Below are positions 14,473-22,704 of a stretch of 33,481 nucleotides of DNA, piece by piece. The notes beneath the pieces were generated by a model. The model was given only the letters and a program-made list of their open reading frames with translations. It was not told the origin of the DNA and ran no database searches. Numbering within the stretch: position 1 is the first letter of the stretch; each line of letters opens with the position of its first letter. Source of the DNA: a virus. Location: IMG/VR virus record IMGVR_UViG_3300043466_002788, positions 1-33,481 of that record, one strand, 5' to 3'. The position numbers were made by a program, and so were the translations under genes.

Positions 14473-16560
14473 TTAAAATGCTTTTCCAACTCCTGTTATG
14501 GGGGTTTTTAATACTATTTCTATTTTTTCATTTTCCGCCCTTTCAATATCAACACCTTTATTTGATGCTAAATTAAATAGTAACATTAAATTTGGACTTC
14601 CATCCGGTAATGTACCTGTTGGAATACCTAATCCTTGTAGTGATTCTATTGTATTAATTGTTGCTCTTTCAGGTGAATATCCTGGTAATAAATCAGCTAA
14701 AAACAATAACCCTTGAGGTATGGAGTTTTTAGTAATTAACGCCTTAGGACCTAAATTGTTAATACTATCAAGTAATAATAAAATATTACTCATTAACGAC
14801 TTACATTTTCTATAATCACTTATTAGTTGTGATAAAATAAGTGCTAACCTAATTAATTTTAATATAATTGCGTATTTTTTTAATCTTTGTGATTTACTAA
14901 TATCACCGAGAATTAATACAACTAAATTAAGAATGTCTTTTTTTAATTCATTAAAAAGAATTTTTAAAAATTCATTATTAATTAATGATATTGTTTGTAT
15001 AGCAAAAGTTTTATATTTTTTAATAAAATCAGTACCATTTGTTACAACATTACTTGCACTACCACCTATGGTATTACCGGATTGTATTTGTGTATTTGCA
15101 CTTGTAACCGATTGATTGTATGTATAAGTAGCACCTGATTGTACTACCGACAATAATGTGTATAACGGTAATAAAACTTTTGGCGATAACACCGCAGCCG
15201 CAACGGCTAAAGGTATTTGTTTTATAACATTTTTATCAATAGCAACTGAAGCGTTAAAGTTAGATGGTATTATTGGATTCCATTGTGGATTTTTTGAAAT
15301 AGAATCAATAATATTTGACATAGTTTGAACCTGTTGTTGTATTGGTTGGTCATCTGAATCATCTCTAAATATAATTAATTGGTCCACTAAATTTTGACTA
15401 TCTACGGGCAATTTAACATTTTCACAATCCACAAATTCCATAACCCCATTTTGAACATTTTCAATTTGATAATCAATATTTCTTAAATCAACTTCAGTTA
15501 ATTCAAAAAAACTATCATCAACCCCATCAAGTTCGGCTATTTTTGCGGTACCACTAACATCGATTTCTTGTCTAGAATCAAAACATAAACCTAAAATTCT
15601 TTGCGCAATAAGGAAAAATTTTGATTGATTTGACAATGTACCACTACCTATTTTAGAATTTATACTAATTGCTCCTGATAATAAATTCACTAATTGCATT
15701 TGGATATCAGTTGAATCTATTAGTTTAATTGTGCTATAATAATCTGATAAAAATTCTCCAACATTATTTGAAGGATTTCCATTATCATCCACTCTATCGA
15801 TTAGCGCTACTCTATAATAATTTCCGGTTACTCCAAAACTATTAGTTGTGGTGTATTGAGTATCAAATAAATTTCTACCTGATTTCCCTTTATAAACTTG
15901 ACCATTTATTTGTCCTAAAGACTGATTAGTGTATTGGGATTCTGTTAAACGATATAATTGTTTATTCATCGGATAAGGTTTTGTACCTCCATAAGGTCTA
16001 AATATTGGACTTGCCGATGGTACACCTTTTTCGTAATAAATTTTACCAAAAGAAGTTTCAGGAGATTTTTTCAAACTTGAAAATAAATCAATAGATTCTA
16101 CTGGTATATAAATCCCTTCCGTTTGTGGTAATGTAGATAAAGGTGTTAATTGAGGGTTAAAATTAATTGAAAGACCTTTGTAAGTTTGCTCTTGAGAGCA
16201 ACCTAAAGCTTTAATAGTCTGCTCTTTAATAATGGCAGACATTTTAGGTTCTAATTTTGTTGCAACTTCAAGAACTTTAGTTCTAAGATACTTTAAAGAT
16301 TCACTACCATTACCTTTAGTTGTTCCAAGGAAATCCAACATTTTATCAGTTGAATTTGGAGGGTCTTTTAGGTATCGTTTTTGTAAATCTTTGATTTTAT
16401 CAAGTTGAGTTGCTAATTGAGAAGTTGACTTAGTTATAGAATCTCCCTTAGTTCTCCTCAATTGTTTTTCCGATTGAGAAACTTCATTATAAGTTTTCAA
16501 CGCATTTAAACGACTTTGTATCTTATCTTCTGAATTTGTTAAATCGGTAATTGATTGCAT
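14473..16560 (-). CDS. Large tail/baseplate protein
   Basis: The 695-residue protein has a helical, coiled-coil-like N-terminus (1-110). A central region of about 110-430 contains baseplate-type text (GTKPYPMNKQLYRLTESQYT). A hydrophobic stretch lies at 450-473 (PLAVAAAVLSPKVLLPLYTL), and a second hydrophobic helical region lies at 544-600 that includes SDYRKCKSLM. Related proteins with this double hydrophobic C-terminal region occur beside gp5-like genes in large uncultured phages. It is too short for a tape measure of a T4-like tail, but an ejected or hub-plug protein is possible. Function is inferred from operon position. Confidence 0.68.
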   Translation of the reverse strand: MQSITDLTNSEDKIQSRLNALKTYNEVSQSEKQLRRTKGDSITKSTSQLATQLDKIKDLQKRYLKDPPNSTDKMLDFLGTTKGNGSESLKYLRTKVLEVATKLEPKMSAIIKEQTIKALGCSQEQTYKGLSINFNPQLTPLSTLPQTEGIYIPVESIDLFSSLKKSPETSFGKIYYEKGVPSASPIFRPYGGTKPYPMNKQLYRLTESQYTNQSLGQINGQVYKGKSGRNLFDTQYTTTNSFGVTGNYYRVALIDRVDDNGNPSNNVGEFLSDYYSTIKLIDSTDIQMQLVNLLSGAISINSKIGSGTLSNQSKFFLIAQRILGLCFDSRQEIDVSGTAKIAELDGVDDSFFELTEVDLRNIDYQIENVQNGVMEFVDCENVKLPVDSQNLVDQLIIFRDDSDDQPIQQQVQTMSNIIDSISKNPQWNPIIPSNFNASVAIDKNVIKQIPLAVAAAVLSPKVLLPLYTLLSVVQSGATYTYNQSVTSANTQIQSGNTIGGSASNVVTNGTDFIKKYKTFAIQTISLINNEFLKILFNELKKDILNLVVLILGDISKSQRLKKYAIILKLIRLALILSQLISDYRKCKSLMSNILLLLDSINNLGPKALITKNSIPQGLLFLADLLPGYSPERATINTIESLQGLGIPTGTLPDGSPNLMLLFNLASNKGVDIERAENEKIEIVLKTPITGVGKAF

Positions 16561-16569
16561 AGTATTTCA

Positions 16570-16932
16570 TTACATTTTATATGTTTCTAAATCATCAGAA
16601 ACATCTTTTTCAATTAAATTTTGTAATAAATCGTCATCCAAATCTGCCATCGAAAATGACTCAGTATTATTATTAGATTTTTCCCAAATAGTGGATTGTA
16701 GTTTAGATAAACTTAATTTTTTTTCAACACAATCATTAACAATTTTTTGTTGTTTTTCAATTACAGGACCAATTGTTACCATGTCCGCAGGGTCTTTTAA
16801 CATAGATAACATTTTGTTTTGAATTCTTATTGCAGTTTGTCTTTGCTCAACAAGTTCATTATAGATTTCTTGCATAAGCGATAATATTGATTCTTTTGAA
16901 AAATTAATTTCTTTTCTTGTTGGTCTTGCCAT
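16570..16932 (-). CDS. Small helical protein upstream of the tail operon
   Basis: The 120-residue protein is predicted to be mainly coiled coil (SILSLMQEIYNELVEQRQTA and EKQQKIVNDCVEKKLSLSKL), with an acidic C-terminus. No family is recognised. It is preceded by GTATTTATAATT directly before ATG and begins the baseplate operon on the minus strand. Baseplate or tail assembly is inferred from position. Confidence 0.7.
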   Translation of the reverse strand: MARPTRKEINFSKESILSLMQEIYNELVEQRQTAIRIQNKMLSMLKDPADMVTIGPVIEKQQKIVNDCVEKKLSLSKLQSTIWEKSNNNTESFSMADLDDDLLQNLIEKDVSDDLETYKM

Positions 16933-16935
16933 AAT

Positions 16936-16944
16936 TATAAATAC
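16936..16944 (-). promoter_or_regulatory. TATTTAT motif immediately before the 16932 start
   Basis: Minus-strand GTATTTATA is followed by ATT and ATG, three bases from the start codon. It sits between the sigma-factor gene and the tail operon. Confidence 0.4.
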
Positions 16945-16951
16945 TTTCTCT

Positions 16952-17698
16952 TTAGTTTTTCATTTTAACTTGAATTATTAGATAAAGTTTTTTAAATCTT
17001 TTAATAGAGCTACGAATTTCTTTTGTACTCAAATTAGTCATTTCTCTTAACGAAAGTAAAATCACATTTTTATTAAATTTATTATTATCCGCACCTGAGA
17101 ATATTTCATCGTAATTATCAAATAAATCGATTAATGCATAACCTAATTTTTGTTCATTTTCATTCAGATTTTCTTTTTCAATAAAGATTTTTAATTCTTT
17201 TAAATATTCATTTATAATTGTTTGAGTGTCAATAATATCGTCATCAATTCTATAAATCATATCAGGTCTTTCTTCCAAACTGGTTGAAATATCTTCATAT
17301 GAAATTTTTCGATTAGTGTCTTTTTGGTCTTTAATTATCTGACCCATCAGATAATTTTTACAAATAGTCCCAAAATACGAATATGCCTTCTTTTCTTTAG
17401 AAGGTTTAAATTTATCGACTTTAGTCATTAAAAATGAATGAGTGTCTGTATGGATTTCTCTAAAATCCATATCTTTACGATAAAGTTTGTATCGTCTAAT
17501 AATTGAAGATATCATTTTATCTAAAGGACCTCTCAAAAATTCATTATATATTTTGTTTTTTTCTTCAAAAGATTCGGCAATTAAAAATCTTTTAACTGCC
17601 AATTCTTCTTTAACATCAAAATAATTTAATTGAGTTGTTTTTCTTCCTCTTTTTTTTGATAAAACATCTTCTGTTGACGCAGATAGAGTTTCTTGCAT
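16952..17698 (-). CDS. 55: Sigma-70-family late transcription factor, gp55-like
   Basis: The 248-residue protein has a basic N-terminus (KKRGRKTTQ) and a helical region at 30-75. The segment AYSYFGTICKNYL at 105-117 corresponds to sigma region 2, the part that contacts the -10 element and core polymerase. A C-terminal MTNLSTKEIRSSIKRFKKLYL looks like a region-4-type helix-turn-helix. In T4, gp55 replaces the host sigma to transcribe late genes. The length is close to T4 gp55 (185) plus an N-terminal extension. It sits beside structural genes preceded by TATTTAT, the natural candidate target. It is the last gene of the long minus block before that motif reappears. Confidence 0.75.
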   Translation of the reverse strand: MQETLSASTEDVLSKKRGRKTTQLNYFDVKEELAVKRFLIAESFEEKNKIYNEFLRGPLDKMISSIIRRYKLYRKDMDFREIHTDTHSFLMTKVDKFKPSKEKKAYSYFGTICKNYLMGQIIKDQKDTNRKISYEDISTSLEERPDMIYRIDDDIIDTQTIINEYLKELKIFIEKENLNENEQKLGYALIDLFDNYDEIFSGADNNKFNKNVILLSLREMTNLSTKEIRSSIKRFKKLYLIIQVKMKN

Positions 17699-18505
17699 TT
17701 AGACATTTTCTGATTCATATTTTATGGTTCTATCTTCAATGAAAAAATATTCCCTTTTTGCCGTTTGTATCCAAAATTTAACTTCATCCTCAGTCATAAC
17801 TGATTCGCCATGTTTATAATTCCAAAAAATTGAACCTTCCCTCATATTAGTGTGTTTATAACCTAATTTAGGTATAGTCATAATAGTTGTTGAATTATAA
17901 GTTAATCTTAATAAAAATTCATAAATGAAAGTTAATTTAATTGACGATTTAAATCCTCCAAAATCTTCGATAACATCTTTTCTAATAACTGAACCTGCGG
18001 TTTGAAAATTTTGATAATCTTGTAATGTATCATTTGTTAAAACACCCATTTCTTGAGTAAAATTTGCTGCAAATGTTGCCTCATTCGTAAATCCCGCAAA
18101 AACACCTTTTTCATCGGTTTCTACCACAACAGGTAAAAACATTTGTACTTCCGGATATGACTCAATATATTTTGCAACATTTTTGAACCAAATTGATGAG
18201 TATTCATCGTCAAATTCAAATAAAGAAATCCATCTACCTTTGGCTTTTTTAATTCCAAAATTTACTTGGTCTGAATAATTAGGTTCTTTATCCCACAAAA
18301 ATTTGTTAACTTCTAATTTTCCAAAATCATAAGAATCTAAAAATGAAACTAACGATTCTTCATTAGTATGAACAATAACTAATTCCTCAACATCAATTTG
18401 TTGGTTATGTATTGACTCTATCGCTTTTTTAAAATAATCTTCAAAATCTTTTGCTTTTGAGGACTTAATTGGTAATATTATTGAAACTGATAATTTATTT
18501 TCCAT
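17699..18505 (-). CDS. GT2-type glycosyltransferase
   Basis: The 268-residue protein starts with the GT-A beginning SVSIILPIKS and the helix FKKAIESIHNQQIDVEELVIVHTN. A metal-binding FEFDDEY (near 95-101) takes the place of DxD. GSVIRKDVIEDFGGF (170-185) is a typical acceptor-side motif. The sugar donor and acceptor cannot be read. The stop precedes the sigma-factor gene directly (TAA then ATG), so they are cotranscribed. Confidence 0.82.
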   Translation of the reverse strand: MENKLSVSIILPIKSSKAKDFEDYFKKAIESIHNQQIDVEELVIVHTNEESLVSFLDSYDFGKLEVNKFLWDKEPNYSDQVNFGIKKAKGRWISLFEFDDEYSSIWFKNVAKYIESYPEVQMFLPVVVETDEKGVFAGFTNEATFAANFTQEMGVLTNDTLQDYQNFQTAGSVIRKDVIEDFGGFKSSIKLTFIYEFLLRLTYNSTTIMTIPKLGYKHTNMREGSIFWNYKHGESVMTEDEVKFWIQTAKREYFFIEDRTIKYESENV

Positions 18506-18506
18506 A

Positions 18507-19559
18507 TTATTCTTGTGTTTTAGTAATTTGTTGTTCGAACGCCTCTGCTCTAGTGTTTAAGTATCCTTCAAATAAAGAAACTACCGACGATTCAAATTTT
18601 TGTTTATCTGAGTATCTTTCAATCGTTTTTTTCATTTCATCATAAACTTCAGGTTTGATATTATCTTCTAACCAATTTTGAATAAAATCCGCAATTACAT
18701 CAGAGATTAAAGTTTGGTCTGTAATCCAAATTCCATTTTCTTCATTAATCCAATCCGGAATTAAATTAGGAACCTTACCAATAACTGGTACATTTGATTT
18801 CATTGATTCTAGTGGGAATGTCCCAAAACCACTTTCATTATCAATCCACACACTTAAAAAACATTCTTTAAGTGAATTTGCAAATTCTTTTTCAGATAAA
18901 CCTCTTAAATCTCTAAAAGTGAACCATCTATATTGTGGGAATTTTAAATAAAAAGTTTTAATGATATTAACCGCATCACTTTGTTCTTTGGTGTGAACAC
19001 CAATAATTGGCATTGGAGGTAATTTTTTTGGTTCAAATGAATCTGTAATGTATGGTTCAATAACATCAAAAGAACAATTTCTCATAATTTTTTCAATATA
19101 TTCTTTTTGTTTATTATTTGTGGTTATACATTTCATAAATCCAAATTGAGACCATGTTTGACCAGGTTGTAAAGTTTCTAACATATATGCGTATGATTGT
19201 GTTAAAACAATTTTGGCACAAGGTAATTGTTTAATTTGTTCCATTACATATCCAAAAATTTCCGGAATAACTATAAAATCCTCAGGAGATATTTCTAAAT
19301 TTTGACCTTCGATTGATTTATGGGGTAATTCCATATATTCCTCTTCTAACCACGCAACAACACCCGCATAGTCATTTTTTTCATGTAGGATTATAGGATT
19401 GTATCCGTTGTCCTTTAATGCTTTAGCCATTTGATAAATGTATCTAACAGACGCCTTAGCATTACCTTTAGTGTCTTGAACTAAAAAGTATATTCTGGCA
19501 TTTTTGTCTCTTAGTGTTTGAATGGACTGTTTTACTTTTTCTTCTAATGAATTTTCCAT
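18507..19559 (-). CDS. GT-B (GT4-like) glycosyltransferase
   Basis: The 350-residue protein has a Rossmann-like N-terminal half (RIYFLVQDTKGNAKASVRYIY). In the C-terminal half ESGFGTFPLE (242-251) gives the E-x7-E-like nucleotide-sugar site of GT4 enzymes, followed by SNVPVIGKVPNL. Residues 300-350 form a closing helical tail. It is one base from the following gene. It probably transfers a sugar in the same pathway as its neighbours. Confidence 0.8.
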   Translation of the reverse strand: MENSLEEKVKQSIQTLRDKNARIYFLVQDTKGNAKASVRYIYQMAKALKDNGYNPIILHEKNDYAGVVAWLEEEYMELPHKSIEGQNLEISPEDFIVIPEIFGYVMEQIKQLPCAKIVLTQSYAYMLETLQPGQTWSQFGFMKCITTNNKQKEYIEKIMRNCSFDVIEPYITDSFEPKKLPPMPIIGVHTKEQSDAVNIIKTFYLKFPQYRWFTFRDLRGLSEKEFANSLKECFLSVWIDNESGFGTFPLESMKSNVPVIGKVPNLIPDWINEENGIWITDQTLISDVIADFIQNWLEDNIKPEVYDEMKKTIERYSDKQKFESSVVSLFEGYLNTRAEAFEQQITKTQE

Positions 19560-19563
19560 ATTA

Positions 19564-19854
19564 TTAATAATGATTTATAAGTTTTTTATTTAATAAGCTA
19601 TTAAATGCAATTCTAAATGGTATACTGGTATTGGATGATTGTTTCATTCCTAAAGTTTCATCTATTTCTTCATGTTCAGTTAACACAGTATCTAATAACA
19701 TTTTAACCAAATCAAATTTGATTATGTTTATTCTCATTTCAGGAGTTTCTCCTGACATTGGTTCAGTTTCATTTGGCATCCCAATGTATTGTTCGACTAA
19801 ATCCAAGTCAACATAGTAGTTTTCACCTAATACTTTAATCATAAATTTCTTCAA
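19564..19854 (-). CDS. Small conserved-looking hypothetical protein
   Basis: This 96-residue acidic helical protein contains RINIIKFDLVKMLLDTVLTE and IPFRIAFNSLLNKKLI. No family is recognised. It overlaps the upstream HAD-like gene by 20 bases and precedes the GT-B gene by four bases, so it belongs to the same transcript. Confidence 0.7.
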   Translation of the reverse strand: MKKFMIKVLGENYYVDLDLVEQYIGMPNETEPMSGETPEMRINIIKFDLVKMLLDTVLTEHEEIDETLGMKQSSNTSIPFRIAFNSLLNKKLINHY

Positions 19855-20431
19855 TTTTATTTTTAAGCTCTTTAATATTTGATATTGAGTGCTCTGTTTT
19901 AATATTTGAGTTATAAATTGTGTCGTATTTTATCACAATTTTATTCTCGGGTTGTTCTAATAATAGTTTAGGATTTGCCGTAAGTAAAATGTCTATTGAG
20001 TCCCACATCAAATTAATTGTTGATTCACTATAAAATTTTACGGTTTCAGTTAAACATCCAAATTTTGAAATAAAAAATAATGAGGCCGGTTTCGATTTAC
20101 CCATTTCATCGGAAACAATTAATATGTCATGCTTATCTCTCATATCCAAATAAAAATCATTAAAGTCCATCATACTTGAAACTTCAACTGAACCGGCATG
20201 TCCGAATATTTCCATGGTATGTTCCTTATAAAGGAAATTATATAACTCATCCTCGTCTTTAAATTTTAAATGAGACATTATATCTAATGAAGTTAAATCG
20301 GAAACAACTTCATATTCAAATTCGTCTTCCGTATCTCTAAATGGATTATCAATATACCACTTTTCATATTCTTGTTGTATTTTTCTAAGAGTGTCTCTTA
20401 AAACACCATTTAATTCAATTCCAATTCTCAT
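19835..20431 (-). CDS. HAD-like fold protein with degenerate catalytic motif
   Basis: The 198-residue protein has the HAD order. Motif I comes first (RIGIELNGVLRDT, residues 2-14), then a helical cap (20-75). The core follows with DKHDILIVSDEMGKSKPASL, where motif II/III Ser and Lys are recognisable, and MWDSIDILLTANPKLL at the end. In active enzymes motif I is DxDGV, but here both Asp are replaced (Glu6 and Asn8). Phosphatase activity is therefore unlikely or altered. Small phage HAD proteins are often 5'(3')-deoxynucleotidases, so a ligand-binding relative is possible. It overlaps phoH by four bases (ATGA). Confidence 0.65.
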   Translation of the reverse strand: MRIGIELNGVLRDTLRKIQQEYEKWYIDNPFRDTEDEFEYEVVSDLTSLDIMSHLKFKDEDELYNFLYKEHTMEIFGHAGSVEVSSMMDFNDFYLDMRDKHDILIVSDEMGKSKPASLFFISKFGCLTETVKFYSESTINLMWDSIDILLTANPKLLLEQPENKIVIKYDTIYNSNIKTEHSISNIKELKNKIEEIYD

Positions 20432-21177
20432 TCTTCGTATTTTTTTAATATTTTACTAATCAATTTATTTCTAACAATATCTTTATCATCGGTAAATTCG
20501 AATACTGAAATATCACTATCATTTCTAAATCTTTCAATTGCATCGTATAAACCACTATGGGTTTTATTTTTAAATTTGTCAGACTGTTCAACATCACCTG
20601 AGATGAAAAATTTACTATTAAACCCGATACGAGTTAATAATAATTTCATTTGACTCGGGGTTGCGTTTTGTCCCTCTTCAAAAATTAAAATTGAATTATC
20701 AATATTCATACCTCTCATAAATGCTAATGCAAATACTTCAATAACATCTAAATTTTTTAATTCTTCTCGAGTCTCTTTTCCAATAATTTTATTCATCAAA
20801 TAATAAGAAGGGAAGATATAAGGGTCTAATTTTTCTTCAACATTTCCGGGTAATGAACCTAATTTCTCTTCAGCTTCAACTGCGGGTCTTACAATAATAA
20901 TTTTTTCATAAGGAGTTTCAGGGTCTGATATTAAATCAATTGCCGCTTTCATGGTAATATAACTTTTACCAACACCTGCAGGACCTGAACAAATCGTAAT
21001 TTCACTATCAATTAAAGTATCGTAATATTTTTTTTGATTTACAGTTAAAAACTTTTGTTTTGTTTTCTTTTTTATGATAGAACAAATAATCTCTTTAATT
21101 GTTTTATTTTTAACATTTTCACTCGTAGGAGTAGGAGTTATTTTTGGTTTACCCCCTCTTGTTGGTTTTTGATTCAT
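20428..21177 (-). CDS. phoH: PhoH-like ATPase
   Basis: The 249-residue protein is a P-loop ATPase with Walker A GPAGVGKS (65-72), the family segment RPAVEAEEKLGSLPGNVEEKL (98-118), Walker B region ILIFEEGQNATPSQMKLLLT (163-182) and GDVEQSD (194-200). The family is very common in T4-like and marine phages. Its cellular role is unresolved and may involve RNA or phosphate-related metabolism. In most members the Walker B region reads xLDEAQN; here it is FEEGQN, a conservative change. A Pro/Thr/Lys-rich N-terminus of about 30 residues is unstructured. It is translationally coupled to the HAD-like gene. Confidence 0.92.
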   Translation of the reverse strand: MNQKPTRGGKPKITPTPTSENVKNKTIKEIICSIIKKKTKQKFLTVNQKKYYDTLIDSEITICSGPAGVGKSYITMKAAIDLISDPETPYEKIIIVRPAVEAEEKLGSLPGNVEEKLDPYIFPSYYLMNKIIGKETREELKNLDVIEVFALAFMRGMNIDNSILIFEEGQNATPSQMKLLLTRIGFNSKFFISGDVEQSDKFKNKTHSGLYDAIERFRNDSDISVFEFTDDKDIVRNKLISKILKKYEE

Positions 21178-21194
21178 TTTAATTATTTAACTGT

Positions 21195-21953
21195 TTAGTT
21201 GTAAATTTCAATAAACTTTTTTAATTCGGTTTCAATATTATCACACTTTAAAACTTCATATGTGATTATTTTATCGTATCCTATTTTTTTTAGTTCATTT
21301 GAAAATTTTACATGTGTTTCAGAATTTATAATAGGTGCTAATTTCACCTCCGAAACATGTATATGGTTGATATAGTTATAATATTTTTTCAATTCACTAA
21401 TTGAGTTATAACCCTCTAATTCCAAATTATGTGTATCAATCATAGTTTTAATATTGACTAACTTATTATTTTCAATAAATTCAACAATTTCGCTTAAGTT
21501 ATAAAAATAATTTCCTCCGTAAATTTTGGCATTAGGTTCAATAACCAATGTGATTTCAGTGTTATTTAATAGTTCATCAAATTTTTTAAATATTTTGGAT
21601 AGTGATTCATCAATGATTCCTGTTCTCATGGTAGGTGACCCAAAAACCATTACTTTTACATCTAATATTTGACATATTTCAATGAGTCTTTTGAAGTGAT
21701 TGAAGACAACTTTAGAATCTCTTATCCCGTCACATTTTATATTATAAAAAATGGATTGAATCGATTCTATTTTTATATGGTATGTGTCTAATTTTTTCTT
21801 AAATTCATATAAGACATTATCGGATAATTTATCCCAATTATCAATTTTAGTTAAAACACCCTCAACATTATTAATACCTAATTCATTAAGTAAATAAAAT
21901 ACTTTTTGATTATCTTGAACATCCCATGCTAAATTACTTACCGATAACTTCAT
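21195..21953 (-). CDS. Xylose-isomerase-like TIM barrel (sugar isomerase/epimerase type)
   Basis: The 252-residue protein follows the AP endonuclease 2/xylose isomerase barrel: KLSVSNLAWD start, then IKIESIQSIFYN, VKVMVFGSPTMR, TLVIEPNA, KTMIDTHNLEL, INHIHVSEV and TYEVLK. The metal-ligand positions Glu, Asp-x-His, His and Glu are present. Proteins of this type isomerise or epimerise small sugars. Given the flanking epimerase and glycosyltransferases, it probably helps make the donor sugar. It overlaps the epimerase-like gene by 20 bases. It is 17 bases upstream of phoH, the first visible break in the cassette. Confidence 0.8.
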   Translation of the reverse strand: MKLSVSNLAWDVQDNQKVFYLLNELGINNVEGVLTKIDNWDKLSDNVLYEFKKKLDTYHIKIESIQSIFYNIKCDGIRDSKVVFNHFKRLIEICQILDVKVMVFGSPTMRTGIIDESLSKIFKKFDELLNNTEITLVIEPNAKIYGGNYFYNLSEIVEFIENNKLVNIKTMIDTHNLELEGYNSISELKKYYNYINHIHVSEVKLAPIINSETHVKFSNELKKIGYDKIITYEVLKCDNIETELKKFIEIYN

Positions 21954-22704
21954 CTATAAACTTTTTTATTTCTGTTAAAACTTCGTCTTTAGTTTTAATA
22001 TAACCACTATTATGGTATTTTGTAGTATAGTCGTAAGATATTTTAATATTGTTGTGTTTAACTAAATTTTTGGCATTTTCAAAGAAAGATATAATATCTA
22101 TCGTTTCAACTGGTTCGGTGAATAAATTAAATGTTGTTTCGTGAGGAAATTGGGTAGAATATTTGGTGATGTCATTGTGTAGGTCATCTAAATTATACCA
22201 TTGAAACATTGAGTTTGAATTTATTTGGTCGACATTATTATTGTTAATTAAGTCAAATAAAACATTTTTTTTGATGTGTTTGTTGAATAATGCAGGAAGT
22301 CTAAAAATCTTTAAGTCATCTGATTTCAAATATTCTTTAACCATTAATTCAAACAAATATCGGTTATTACCATAACTTAAACCCCCAAAATTTGGTTTAT
22401 ATTCCTCATTAACCTTAAGAGGTGAATCATTGTACACATCAATTGTTGACAGCAACACTATTTTTGAATATGTATGTTTTTTTAAAATATTAATAATATT
22501 GTAAATGTTATCCAAATCACTTGAGAGATTTTTGTTTACCATCCATTTAGTTGCTGGTAGACAAGACAAATATAGTTCATGACCATCCTCAGTAACCAAT
22601 TCATTAAATTTATTGATATTTTTTGAGTTAAATTTTAAATCAAATTCTATTGTTTCGGTTAATGTTGTTCCAATTAATCCGGTGTGTCCCACAAGTATTC
22701 TCAT
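21934..22704 (-). CDS. Extended SDR, NAD-dependent epimerase/dehydratase-like
   Basis: The 256-residue protein has the Rossmann motif GHTGLIG (6-12), the catalytic-region LLSTIDVYND with Ser/Thr, and YGNNR in place of the usual YxxxK. The Lys is thus Arg, which could weaken or change activity. Later text (FRLPALFN, FQWYNLDDL) fits extended SDR nucleotide-sugar enzymes. It is shorter than typical epimerases (about 320). Probably it modifies a nucleotide sugar used by the neighbouring transferases. Start overlaps the upstream gene by ATGA. Confidence 0.78.
   Translation of the reverse strand: MRILVGHTGLIGTTLTETIEFDLKFNSKNINKFNELVTEDGHELYLSCLPATKWMVNKNLSSDLDNIYNIINILKKHTYSKIVLLSTIDVYNDSPLKVNEEYKPNFGGLSYGNNRYLFELMVKEYLKSDDLKIFRLPALFNKHIKKNVLFDLINNNNVDQINSNSMFQWYNLDDLHNDITKYSTQFPHETTFNLFTEPVETIDIISFFENAKNLVKHNNIKISYDYTTKYHNSGYIKTKDEVLTEIKKFIDEVIGK

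Noticed and set aside
14473-16560. Tape measure protein
   Set aside because: At 695 residues with two hydrophobic regions it lacks the long continuous helix and length needed for a T4-like tail ruler; a baseplate or plug role fits better.
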